Below are positions 43,932-55,438 of a stretch of DNA of 64,000 nucleotides, piece after piece. A model generated the notes under the pieces. It worked only from the letters and a program-made list of their open reading frames with translations, had not been told where the DNA came from and ran no database searches. This DNA comes from Platanthera guangdongensis (taxonomy: Eukaryota; Streptophyta; Magnoliopsida; Asparagales; Orchidaceae): assembly GCA_039583875.1 (NCBI GenBank), contig CM077163.1:106649213-106713212 (forward strand), written 5' to 3'. Both the position numbers and the translations under genes were made by a program. The number at the start of each line of letters is the position of its first letter. The first letter of the stretch is position 1.

Positions 43932-46900
43932 GATTTATATTGATTTGTGAAAATCCGGCACGAGCACTCTTTGACACGAGAGCTTCACACTCCTTCTTGT
44001 CCGAAGGATTTATATCACGCATCGGAGTCCCTTCTTCGATGGCGAAGGATAAGTTGGATGTGTTGTTGCCCAATGGGTGTTCAATGCGAGCAGAGAGGAT
44101 CTGCGATGTTAAGATTCGTATTGGGGAGCAGGAGTTCGACCTGCGGGCGTCTTTACTTCCGTTGGTGGAGTTCGACGTCATATTTGGCATGGACTGGCTC
44201 TCGGAGCAGCAGGCCCATATAGATTGCGGTAGCAAGGAAGTCAAGCTGGGAGCAAGTCGTGAGACGACTTTTACGGGCTTAAAGGGGTCGAGCAAGACGT
44301 TGATGTCTTCTCTTCAGGTGGTGAAGGCAGTTCGTGCCGGAGCAGAACTATTTTTTACACTAGTGGAAGTTGCGAAGCCGAAGCCCGCGTTGGATAGTAT
44401 TTCAGTGGTATCGGAATACCCTGATGTGTTCCCCGCAGATCTTCCTGGAGCCCCGCCTCAGCGGGAGATAGATTTTACGATTGAGCTAGTGCCAGGTGCA
44501 AAGCCTGTGTCACGATCTCCTTATCGGCTAGCGCCTAAGGAAATGGCGGAGCTGAAAGTTCAACTGCAAGAGTTATTGGAGCAAGGGTATGTGCGCCCGA
44601 GTTCTTCGCCTTGGAGCGCACCGATCCTCTTTGTTAAGAAGAACGACGGAAGCTTGAGGCTATGTATTGATTATCGGGAGCTCAACAAGCTGACGGAGAA
44701 GAACAAGTACCCGATCCCCGGGATTGATGATCTTTTTGATCAGTTAGTCGGGTCGACGGTGTACTCGAAGTTAGATCTCAAGGCTGGGTACTATCAGCTG
44801 CGTATAAGGGAGAGTGATATCCCGAAGACAGCGTTTAGTATAAGATACGGGCATTATGAGTTTACGGTCATGCCGTTTGGGCTGACTAATGCGCCGTTAG
44901 TGTTCATGGATTTGATAAACAGGACGTTCAGGGAGTACTTGGACCATTTTGTGATCGTCTTCATCGACGATCTTTTAGTGTACTCGCAAAGTGAGGAAGA
45001 TCACTTCAAGCATCTTCATTTGGAATTGGAGACGCTAAGGAGAAATTAGTTGTATGCCAAGTTCTCGAAGTGCGAGTTTTGGCTATCCTCAGTGGCGTTC
45101 CTCGGGCATATAGTAAGTGGAGAGGGTATTGCTGTGGATCCGACAAAGATTGTTGCGATACGGGAGTGGCCTGAGCTTGCTACTGTAGCGGAAGTTCCGG
45201 AGTTTTCTGGGGCTTGCCGGCTATTATAGGCGCTTCGTAGAGAACTTCTCGCGGATAGCGTTACCTCTCACTACTTTGACGAGGAAAGAGCATAAATTCG
45301 TTTGGACGCCAGAGTGCGCGCGAGCTTTTGAGGAGTTGAAGTGTCGGTTGACCACGGCGCCTGTGCTGAGTTCGCTATGTGGGACTGAAGGCTATGAGAT
45401 TTATAGCGATGCTTCGGGCAGCGGGTTGGGTTGCGTGCTACTGCAACATGGAAGTGTAATAGCTTATGGCCCGAGACAGCTAAAAGTGCATGAAAGGAAC
45501 TATCCGGTCCATGACATGGAGTTAGCGGCCGTGATTTTTGCCTTGAAGCTGTGGAGACACTATTTGTACGGTGTGAAGATTGATATCTACACCGATCACA
45601 AGAGCCTGAAGTATCTTATTGATCAGAAGGATCTGAATATGCGGCAGCGTAGATGGATGGAGTTCCTGGGGGACTATACATTCAAGATCCACTACGTGCC
45701 TGGTAAAGGGAATGCGGTTGCGGATGCGCTGAGTCGCCGAGCCCCAGCTCAAGCCAATTGGCTATCGGTGCATGATGAGCGGTTGGTGCGAGAGTTGGAT
45801 GCGTTGGAAATGGTTTGTGTTGATAGACAATCAAGAACTGAAGCAGTTCTGAATTGGACTGAAGTCCAATATGACCTGGCTGATCGTATTCGGCAGGCTT
45901 TGGATAAGGATGCTCTTATGAAGTAATTCATGGTAGAGGCTCTGGATGGGTCAAATTCCCAATTCGTCGTGGAGGACGTATTACTTTGGAAAGACGGTCG
46001 TTTGTGCGTCCCAAGTGTGGGCAATTTACGGGTGGAGTTGTTGTACGAGGCACACCATACCAAGTACTCGATTCACTCGGGGAGCACAAAGATGTACTGT
46101 GATGTTAAGAAACTATTTTGGTGGCCGGGTTTGAAGAAGGATGTGGCGCTATACGTAGCGAAGTGCCAAACTTGCGCCTTGGTAAAGGCGGAGTGGCAAA
46201 AGCCGGGAGTATTTCATAAGTCCTTGCCTATTCCGGAGTGTAAATTTGACGACATCTCTATGGACTTTGTGCACGGTTTGCCAAGGTCGCAAAAGGGGAA
46301 CGACGCCATTTGGGTGGTTTTTGATCGGTTAACGAAGGTGTCGCATTTTATTCCGCATAGGAAGGATGATCCGGTGGAGAAGTTGGCAAAACTTTATGTG
46401 GATAACATAGTACGGCTTCATGGTGTGCCCCGCAGCATCGTGAGTGACCGAGATGGGCGGTTCACGTCCAATGATTGGAGGCTTGTGCAGCAAATGTTGG
46501 GAACAAAGCTGAAATTTAGCACAGCCTTCCATCCGCAAACGGATGGGCAGACCGAGAGGGTCAATAGAACCATGGAAGACATGCTTCACATGTGTGTCTT
46601 GGATTTTGGAAAGCAATGGGAAGACCACCTTTATTTGGTGGAGTTCGCATACAACAACAGCTACCAAGCGAGTATTCAAATGGCGCCCTTCGAGACCCTA
46701 TATGGTAGAAAATGTCGCACACCGTTGTCTTGGTTAGAAACGGGTGAGTCAAAGTTGTATAAGCGATCAAAAGTGGAGGATGCTACTTCTTTGGTGAGTA
46801 CCATTCGGGAGAGGTTACTTATCACTCAGGACCGGCAAGAAAAGTACTATAATGCCAAGCACAGGAACGTGGAGTTCGCTATGGGCGATTATGTGTACCT

Positions 46901-47366
46901 AAAGATCAAGCCGTTCAAGGGTGTCTCGCGGGTGCGGCGATTGAAAAAGCTAAGCCCAAGGTACCTTGGACCGTTTGAGGTTTTGGAGCGAGTTGGTGAA
47001 GCGGCCTATCGGTTGAAGCTCTCAGTGGAGCTTAGTGGTTTACATGATGTATTCCATATTTCGGTGCTTCGAAATGCGGTGCAAGAGCCTACGCTAGTGA
47101 TCGCGGTTGATCAAGTGCCGGTGGATAGTGGGCTGACGATAAAGGTCAAGCCCGTGCGGATTGACGACTCGGAGGTCAAGCGGCTACGCAATAAAGAGAT
47201 CAGGATGGTCAAGGTCCGGTGGGACAATTGCGGTCGTGAGGAGCTCTCTTGGGAGCGAGAGCAGACTATGCTTGACGAGTATCCGGAGTTGTTCCGCTCA
47301 GGTACAAACTTTGGTTTTGTACATTTCTTTCCTTTATATATAATTTCGTGGACGAAATTCTTTTAA
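43932..47366 (+). pseudogene. Gypsy-E pol, three disruptions
   Basis: Protease, RT ([19 protein letters not shown]), RNase H ([18 protein letters not shown]), integrase (zinc site, MDFVHGL, VSDRDGRF, DGQTERVNR) and a chromodomain-like tail (KEIRMVKVRWDNCGREELSWERE) are present in order. The protease motif reads FDTRAS instead of FDTGAS, an active-site glycine change. TAG at 45047-45049 interrupts RT after LETLRRN. One extra base near 45196-45198 shifts the frame by one in the RT/RNase H connection. TAA at 45924-45926 interrupts before the integrase zinc site. No ATG precedes the protease in this frame. The frame ends at 47364-47366, in the non-coding-like tail before the polypurine tract. Confidence 0.92.
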
Positions 47367-47378
47367 GAGGGGGAGAGT
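47364..47378 (+). other. Polypurine tract, Gypsy-E
   Basis: TAAGAGGGGGAGAGT just before the 3' LTR. Confidence 0.8.
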
Positions 47379-49690
47379 TGTAACGCCCCGAAACTCAAAG
47401 GAGTGATGGGGGAAGTTTTGCGCCAGTTTTGTGTTCTGGCTGCAGGCACACGGCCTGGGACACGGGCGTGTCCCAGGGCGTGTCAAGCCTGTGTCGACAC
47501 TAAGCCGGGGAGTCGACACTTTGGTCTCAACATTGTGTCGAGACTGGGCACACGGCCTGCGACACGGGCGTGTCGCAGGGCGTGTCGACCCGTGTCGATA
47601 CTTAGCCGCGAAGTCGACACTCTGTGTTCGACGAAGTGTCGAGACATGGCACACGGCCTGCGATATGGGCGTGTCGCAGGGCGTGTCGACCCGTGTCGAC
47701 ACTCGTCCCGGGAAGTCGACACTTTGGTCTCGACATTGTGTCGAGACAAGGCACACGGCCTAGGACACGGGCGTGTCCAAGGCCGTGTCATCAAGTCGAC
47801 GATCTTCGCTTGACGAAGTGTCGAGTGTCGAGACCGTGTATACAGCTTGGGGCCCAGGCGTGTCAAGGTGACATGGGCAAGGACACGGGCGTGTCCTAGA
47901 ACCCGTGCAGTGCTCGGGTTGTTTTCGGGGAAAAATGATGGGGGTACACGGCCGACCACACGGCCGTGTCAGGTGGAACACGGGAGTGTCAGCTCGAACA
48001 CGGGCATGTTCGATACCCGTGTGAGGTTCCAGGCGAGCCGATTTTGACGGCGAATGAGGCACACGGCCCTGGACACGGGCGTGTGCCAGGCCGTGTTCGG
48101 TCCAGATTTGGCATTTCAGTCCCGAATACAAGTCGTTCGTTTCCTTATTTTGAGATCCAACGGCTGGGGGTTGTTCCTGAAGGGATATACCCGGGATCGG
48201 ACTTAGAAACACTCACTTTTCATAAGTTATCATCTTTCTAAAACCTTAGAGAGAGAGGAGAGCCAAGGAAGGAAGAAGGAGCTAGATCCGGCCATTGGAG
48301 GAGCTTCGAAGCTCCGAATCGTGAGCCGACTCCGGATCCACGGAGGCAAAGCTAGTGCGGTGCTTTCCATCCGCTTACTTTTCAATGGCGCCAAAGAGGA
48401 ATGCTAGGGTAACGATCTTCATCTTGAGCATGAGTAGCTCTCTTTCTTTGCATAGGAAGCCCGCTCTTGCGAGTTTGCGGAGAGTTGGAGGCGTTCCTTC
48501 GGGTAGATATGTGAAGTCCCCATTGTTTAGAGTCCGTAAGCGAGAACGGACATAGGCATGATGTGTGAAGCCTACCCGGACATGTTGGTCTGGATCGGTG
48601 ATGTTGCATTGCATAATGCCGGAGAAGACTCCGTGCTATTGGTTTTTTTTTGGGTTTTCTACGCGGTAGATTGCAGCAGGGAGCCTTGGGGACTAACCCA
48701 AAGGTGCACCCGGAAAACTGGGCGGTTACGAGATCTTGCCAACTTGGTGGCCTGAGAGCCAACTTGAACATAACCGGGTTATGTGACTTGTGATGGAAAT
48801 GGGACTCGGTGGAAGTTTGACCCCCGCATATGGCTTAAATTGTTGTTGCGATGTGAGCACGGGTTAGATGGAACCGTACCCGTTCTATGTCGTTCGGTAA
48901 AAGAGACCTAAAGGCACGTGGCACTTGCCGTTGGCATAGATTAGGGTCTTCGACGGTCGATGGCTTAAATTGTCGTGACCCAGGCCAAGAAGACAAATTG
49001 CTCATAGGTTTGGCCGTCTTAGTGGCGGTGGTGAGTCCGGAATGTCTATGGCTTTAATTGACGTGACATCGACCGGTTCACCGAGAATGTGCCCTGAGAG
49101 CACGGGGCGTGTGGCTGTGCGAGCCAACGTCTGTGGTGAAATGTTTATGGTTATAAATTGCTCGCTTATGCTAATGAAATGCAGGGAAGGAGCATCGCCG
49201 CACCGAGCTGGGGGCGGGATCGTTATAATTTGGTCAGCATTGTTGACCGTTGCCTTGTTTTGCCACCGTGCGGTGGTTTGTTGCTTGCAGGTGCTGATGG
49301 ACCAAGCGGTCAATAGCGGGCTAAAGCCCAAATGCGAAGCCGGCCCTCGAAGGCCTATTTGGAAGTGTTTACTGTTTTATTCATGTATGACCGGCCTGCG
49401 TGCCGTGTTTGGTAAATCATGCAATATGAAGTGAAATATTTTGTAAGGCCTTAAGGCTTTTACTTATGTATTTTGTAACATTCCTATTTGGTATTAGTGG
49501 GCATTCATGCTTTAATGCTGGGTCTTTATTGCAACTTTTATAAACTGCTTCCGCTAGAATGCTCTGTGTAGGACGTTGAGATTGGTTGGATGGTTTCCAT
49601 AAGTAACCACCCGGTCTATCTGTGGCATACGGCGTCGGGCCCCGGCCGGACCTACTGTTATATGCTTTGTGACAGATAGGGGGTGTTACA
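47379..49690 (+). repeat. 3' LTR of Gypsy-E
   Basis: TGTAACGCCCCG...GTGTTACA, about 2312 bp, nearly the same length as the 5' LTR but with visible substitutions. The candidate exon 1 (48385-48408) reads MAPKRNAR with donor GTAACG. The TSD CTTTG follows at 49691-49695. Confidence 0.96.
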
Positions 49691-49695
49691 CTTTG

Positions 49696-49960
49696 GGCAT
49701 ATTTTAGCTGTACTCTGATACTTTAGAAGCTTGTCGTAGCTTCTTTTCTTGATGTACTTTTGGACCTATTTTACTTATGTGTGGATGGACTTCTATTATA
49801 TTTTTGGTTGGGTTGGCATTGGTTGATATTGGTTATAGCCGGCAAGATAGGCTTCTTGTGATACAGGTTAACCCGTGTGCTAATGCTACTACAACGCGAC
49901 TGTTCTGGGCATAAGACCCCCTTCGTGCCGTGTTTTGTGTTAGGGGAGGGGGCTATTACA
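49696..49960 (+). mobile_element. Gypsy-F LTR, segment 4 (LTR end)
   Basis: After the duplicated CTTTG the sequence continues to GGGGAGGGGGCTATTACA (ends 49960), the typical TTACA end of a chromovirus LTR. It is followed by AA and TGGTATAAAC, a primer-binding-site-like stretch with changes. The four segments together give an LTR of about 3.6 kb. Confidence 0.6.
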
Positions 49961-50128
49961 AATGGTATAAACTTGCTACGATCCTGAACTAAAGAAGTCA
50001 TTCAACAATGGTACCACCCACGTTCGATTAGTCAGTTTGGGGACAAACTGACTTAGTGGAAGCAGTGGTGTGCCCATATTTAATTCACACTAAGTATGTC
50101 GAACTTTGACCTTATGATTAGCCAACCT
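49961..50128 (+). mobile_element. Start of the Gypsy-F internal region
   Basis: A decayed primer binding site (TGGTATAAAC, 49963-49972) and leader-like sequence. It has no coding content. It is cut at 50129 by TGTAACATCCC, the likely start of Gypsy-H. Confidence 0.5.
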
Positions 50129-50394
50129 TGTAACATCCCTCAAAAACCTAGACTCCTAGGAGTACTTTTGTCATGACTAGGTCATGACAAAACCGTAGGA
50201 CGCCCCAGAGGGCCAAGTGAACCTAGGAATGTAGGTGAGACCACTATGGTCTGCAAATAGTAAATTTCTGAAAGCTAGTTTAAGATGACCATGGGCACCA
50301 CCAAGAGTTCAAGACTCCACCATTGTCTTATCAACCCATTGTAAGGTCCATTAGAGCCCTAAGGGTCCATTGGAGTCGACCTAGGGTGGCCAAG
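50129..50394 (+). mobile_element. Gypsy-H LTR, segment 1
   Basis: It starts TGTAACATCCCTC after AACCT, a chromovirus-like LTR start. The last five bases, CCAAG (50390-50394), are duplicated after Copia-B. The other end of this element is outside the window, so this call rests on the start motif and on the continuity of style with 59437 onward. Confidence 0.5.
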
Positions 50395-51952
50395 TGAAAG
50401 TCCACTAAGTGTCGGCTATGTGCACCTATGGGGGGGGGGGAATAGGTGACGTGTGGTTCTTTTGCGGAATTTACAGATGTACCTGCACAATAAAAACAAC
50501 AAACACAGCACACAGAATACACAGCAAATTTATAGTGGTTCCCCAACTTGGGTACATCCACTTTCCCCCTTCGACCTATCTCCCCAACAAGGGACGACTC
50601 GGTCACTTCACCAACGGGATTGAAATCCAATCCCTGCACTAACGGAAGGAGCCCTTCCACACGTGAGAGTCAACACTCCCACAAAATGGGTTGCACCCAA
50701 CCCTTACCACACGGAACAAAAGTTCCTTTACAACAAAAGTAAATATGGAATGTATATGAGATACAAACTTCTTTCGGAGACTACGGTGTTCCTCTTAGTT
50801 TGACGACGTGTTCTCGAGGTCGATGAAGAGTCTACAACCTTTGTCTCTCTTGGAGAGGATCTCCCGAAACCGGCGGCGGCAATCCGAGCGGCGGCTTGGT
50901 TCGGAGTTGGCGGCGGCGAAGGTGCGCTGCTGCAGTGCTTTGAGATCCAAACTTCCTTGCGAAGCAAACTAGGTCTACCAACGGTCACTCTAGGATCGGT
51001 CGTCTCGATCGATTTGGACGGGGGAGTGTTTCCCGGTCAACAAATCGAGAGACAAGAGATCGCTGGATAGACGCGTGAGACGCAAGCTTTGCTAAGCTAC
51101 TGTCGCCGGAGATCGGGAAGAAGAATGATCAGCGGCGGCGACGTACTAGCCCGAGCGCGACGGTGGCGGAGAAGAGAAATCGCGATATTAGGGTTTCGTG
51201 CTCGGCTACTTTCTCGGTGTCTATTCCGTTCAAAATACCCGAGTATAAATACTGTAGCTACAGCAAATTTGACCATTGTGGGACCCACAAATGAAATCCC
51301 CAAAATCCGGTTCAAGCTAATCCAGAAGCAGAATCTGGTTCAGCAGCGATCTGAGAAAACGCTAAGTCAAAATCGGCGAGAATCGTTTGTGATTCTCGTC
51401 GAATCACTTGTCGATTCTCAACGAATTTTACTTTACATGGGCTGCTTGACCACTGGTTCGGCGGGAATCACAAGTGATTCTCGCCGAATCTTACTTGGCA
51501 CCATATTGAGATGGCCAGAAGGAGTCGGCGAGAATTACTGATGATTCTCGTCGATTCTGCGAGAATCACTGGTGATTCTCGCCGATTCGGCGAGAATCAC
51601 TTGGTGATTCTCGTCGAATTTGCCTTGGACGATTTTTCGTCTTCCACCTAGGAGCTGCTCCTTGATCCTCCATGCTCCTTGTCTTCTCTTGCATATGAGC
51701 GGCCCTGTGCTTGAAAATAAGTGCACTCCAATAGAGAGAGTACACGTAGGCCAACACACTGATCTGCTCAACGAGGGATTACGTCGTGCAGACCCGTATA
51801 TATTGACCTACTGCACCCTGACATTGGTGTGCACTTAGCGTGGAAAAACTACAAGCACAACTAGAAAAAGTTTATCAAATACATAGTCTATTGACCTTAG
51901 CTTGTCCAGGGGCTTCTTCAAATCAGGTACATTGTGGATACAATACCCAACA
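50395..51952 (-). repeat. 3' LTR of Copia-B
   Basis: About 1558 bp. It is 62 bp shorter than the other LTR because one block of the GATTCTCG dyad array (compare 58790-58860) is missing; a G-run also differs by one base. Confidence 0.96.
51365..51620 (-). repeat. GATTCTCGNCGAATC dyad array in the Copia-B 3' LTR
   Basis: Repeated blocks of GATTCTCG(A/C/T)CGAATC and GGCGAGAATCAC-type arms, including GATTCTCGCCGAATC at 51476-51490. These form overlapping inverted repeats. Confidence 0.9.
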
Positions 51953-51965
51953 ATCTCCCCCTATT
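51953..51965 (-). other. Polypurine tract, Copia-B
   Basis: On the minus strand AATAGGGGGAGAT directly precedes the LTR start TGTTGGGTATTG. Confidence 0.85.
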
Positions 51966-52263
51966 TGAAGAAGCCTAAACCCTACAAGCTAAGGTGAATG
52001 GAGCGAATGAAAATGAAAGCAAATGAAATTCATAAACTTAACATTGGGTGGAGTCATCCCTTACCAATACCGATTTCTTGGGAGCAAGCTGGAGCCACAC
52101 CTTAGCCTTGACCCCGAGAGGGTAATCTCCCCCTTTTCGGCTTCTACAAATCGGGGTCTGTAGCGATTGACTCTTTGCTCCCCCTCAGTTCTTGCAGCTG
52201 TACGCACGCTGGAGTTCCTTGCTCCCCCTCGGTTCTTGCACTAGCCTGGAGCTTCTGTAGTCT

Positions 52264-55200
52264 TCACTCCTCATAGTTGAGCATTCCCAATTCAGTCTTG
52301 AAAAGATTGAACTTGGCCTCGTCTAGGGGCTTTGTGAATATATCAGCAATCTGCTTGTCCGTGGGGACATAACAGAGAGAGATATCCTTGTTCTCCACGT
52401 GCTCCCGAATGAAGTGGTAGCGTACTTCAATATGCTTCATTCGGCTGTGCGACACCGGATTGTTGGCAATGGCAATTGCACTGGAGGAGTCGCAGTACAT
52501 TGGAACTTCCTTGAACTGAAGGTTGTAGTCGGCCAACTGATTTCTGATCCAAAGGAGTTGTGCGCAACAGCTTCCTGCCGAGATATACTCTGACTCTGCT
52601 GTGGAGGTTGCAACACAATTCTGTTTCTTGCTGTTCCATGAGATAAGCCTCCTGCCGAGGAATTGACACGTCCCGGAGGTGCTTTTCCTGTCATCCCTGC
52701 TCCCTGCAAAATCAGCATCTGAAAAGCCTATTAGCTCGACATCATTGTTCCTCGGGTACCACAAGCCAAGATTAGGAGTACCTTTAAGGTATCTTAGAAT
52801 TCGCTTTGCAGCGACATAGTGAGATTCCTTAGTGTTCACCTGATATCGGGCACATACACATGTGGAGAACATAATATCCGGTCTACTGGCAGTAAGGTAG
52901 AGCAGGGATCCAATGATGCTTCTGTATTTGGTTTCATCGAAAGGTTTACCTTTCTCATCCTTATCTAGAGACATGGTGGATCCCATTGGAGTCCTCATAG
53001 AGGTTGCACTCTCCATACCGAATTTCTTAAGGAGTTCATTTGTGAACTTCGTCTGAGAGATGAAGATTCCATCCTCAGACTGTTTCACTTGAAGGCCTAA
53101 GAAATACTTGAGCTCTCCCATACTGCTCATTTCAAACTTTCCTTGCATAAGTTTAGAAAACTTTTTGCAAAGATTGTTGTCCGTTGAGCCGAATATTATG
53201 TCATCGACATAGATTTGCACCAGCAAAATCTTGCCTTTGACTTCCCTGAGAAACAATGTTTTATCTATTTTACCTCTGGAGAACTTGTTCTCAAGAAGAA
53301 AACTAGATAAAGTCTCATACCAAGCTCGTGGAGCTTGTTTCAACCCATATAAGGCCTTATTGAGAAAATAAATGTGATTGGGATAAGTAGGATCGACAAA
53401 ACCTGGGGGTTGAGCGACGTATACTTCCTCTTTCAGGTCTCCGTTCAGGAATGCCGATTTCACATCCATTTGGTAGACTGTGAATCCTTTGTGTGAAGCA
53501 TACGCCAGGAACAACCGGATTGCCTCGAGCCTTGCTACTGGTGCAAAGGTCTGGTCGAAATCAATCCCTTCCTCCTGTCGGTAACCTTGAGCCACCAGCC
53601 TGGCTTTGTTCTTTACGATGACACCATGTTCATCTAGCTTGTTTCTGAAGATCCACTTTGTGCCGATCACATTCTGCTTGTATGGTCTGGGAACCAGCGT
53701 CCAAACTTTGCACCGTTCGAATTGATGTAGTTCCTCTTGCATGGCCAGAATCCATGCCGCATCCTTGTTCGCCTCGTCGAACTTCTTTGGCTCTACCTGT
53801 GACAGGAAGCTGAGATGCAATACTTCGTTAGTTGTACCTCTTCGAGTTCTGACGCCTACACGAGGATCTCCGATGATCTGTTCTCTAGGATGATCCCTCA
53901 CGTGACGGAGCTCTAGAAGTCTGGCGTCTGGAGCTTCAGCTACTTCTTGTGCTTCTCTTTCTTCTAAAAGATTTGTTCCATCTTGATCTTCAACATTTTC
54001 AGATGACGTAGAGGTGGAAACTTTGACGTACTTGGGTGCGTCATCTTTAGGGGTCTCATCCAGATTCAGCTGGTCAAGTCTAGCACCTGCATCTTCAAGA
54101 ATACTACTGGAATAATTGCTGTTAAGCAAACTTCCTTCATCAAATACAACATTTATTGATTCTTCTACCACTAGGGTTTTCTTATTGAAGACCCTATATG
54201 CCCGACTATGGGAACTATAGCCCATGAATATGCCTTCGAAGCATTTTTCACCGAATTTAGTACGCGGGTACTTCCCATTATTCAGTACATAGCATCTGCA
54301 ACCAAAAATCCTCAAGTAGGACATGGTTGGTTTCCTGCCTTTCAGTAGCTCGTAGGGCGTCTTACGATGATGCTTGTTGATCAAAGCTCGGTTTTGTACA
54401 TGACATGCCGTATTGACACCCTCTGCCCAGTAGTATTCCAGGAGAGAAGCATCTTTCAACATAGTCGTGCAGGCTTCAATGAGAGTTCTATTTCTCCTCT
54501 CCGCAACTCCATTTTGCTGAGGAGTGCGCGGGGAGGAAAACTCATGAAAGATACCTTGTTCTTCACAAAATTCTGTCATAGCACCAGATTCGAATTCTGT
54601 TCCATGGTCACTTCAGATTTTGACCACGGAGCAGTTAAATTCGTTCTGAACCTGCTTGACAAAATTAGTGAAGATGTCAAAAGTATCTGACTTTCGTTTC
54701 AAAAAGAACACAAATGTAAACCGTGAGTGATCATCAACTATCACTAGCGTATATGACTTGCCTCCCAAGCTATGAACTTGCATTGGGCCAAACAAGTCCA
54801 TATGTAACAGGTAAAGACATCGGGAGGAGTCTTTGTCTGCAATGCTCTTGAAGGTAGCCCGAGTCTGTTTGCCCATCTGGCATGCAGGACAGGGGCTATC
54901 TTTGATGCACTTGATACTGGGAGCATCTCTTACTAAGTTCTTAGAAAATAGCATACTAATTGTCTTGAAATTAATATGTGCCAATCTCTTGTGCCATTGT
55001 TCACAAAGAGATGCACTGCCTGTTGCCACAAGGCATACGGGGGTAGATGAATCCAAACTGAGAAAATCTAAGCAAAAGATATTTCTGCTCCTAATGCCTG
55101 ATAATACCGTCTCAGAAGAGGTACGTGAAATTATCAGACATTTATCCTTGCAGAACTTAACGTCATAACCTTTATCACATAACTGACTTACACTGATCAG

Positions 55201-55431
55201 GTTATGGTTTAACCCTTCAACATAAGCCACGTCGGTGATAGAGATTATACCGTTGGAAATCATACCATAACCTCTGGTGACTCCTCGATCTGACCCTCCA
55301 AAGATGACTTTGGGTCCATTCTCGACTGGAGTGTAATCACGCAGCAGGCTTCTTGTCCCGGTCATATGCCGGGAGCATCCACTGTCCAAATACCAGATTG
55401 GCGTTTTGGTGGCCTTTGGACATTCCTGCAA
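52264..55431 (-). pseudogene. Copia-B pol, one nonsense codon
   Basis: A Copia-type polyprotein of about 1056 codons. In order on the minus strand: protease WYLDSGCSRHMTG, GAG-pre-integrase zinc site (HKRLAHINFKT...CPACQMGKQ), integrase core ([27 protein letters not shown]), RT (YVDDIIFGS), RNase H ([24 protein letters not shown]) and the C-terminus ELGMLNYEE. One in-frame TGA at 54613-54615, immediately before SDHGTEF, corresponds to the arginine codon of Copia-A; CGA to TGA is a typical CpG transition. Everything else appears intact. The pol frame is +1 to gag and has no ATG before the protease. Confidence 0.95.
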
Positions 55432-55438
55432 AACAAAA

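Larger units (their letters stand above)
40195..49690 (+). mobile_element. Gypsy-E, complete Tekay-type chromovirus
   Basis: A full-length element of about 9.5 kb with 2313- and 2312-bp LTRs, primer binding site, gag, pol, polypurine tract and a perfect CTTTG TSD (40190-40194 and 49691-49695). It is related to Gypsy-G and distinct from the C/D family. Coding frames have two nonsense codons in pol, one in gag and one frameshift. Confidence 0.96.
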
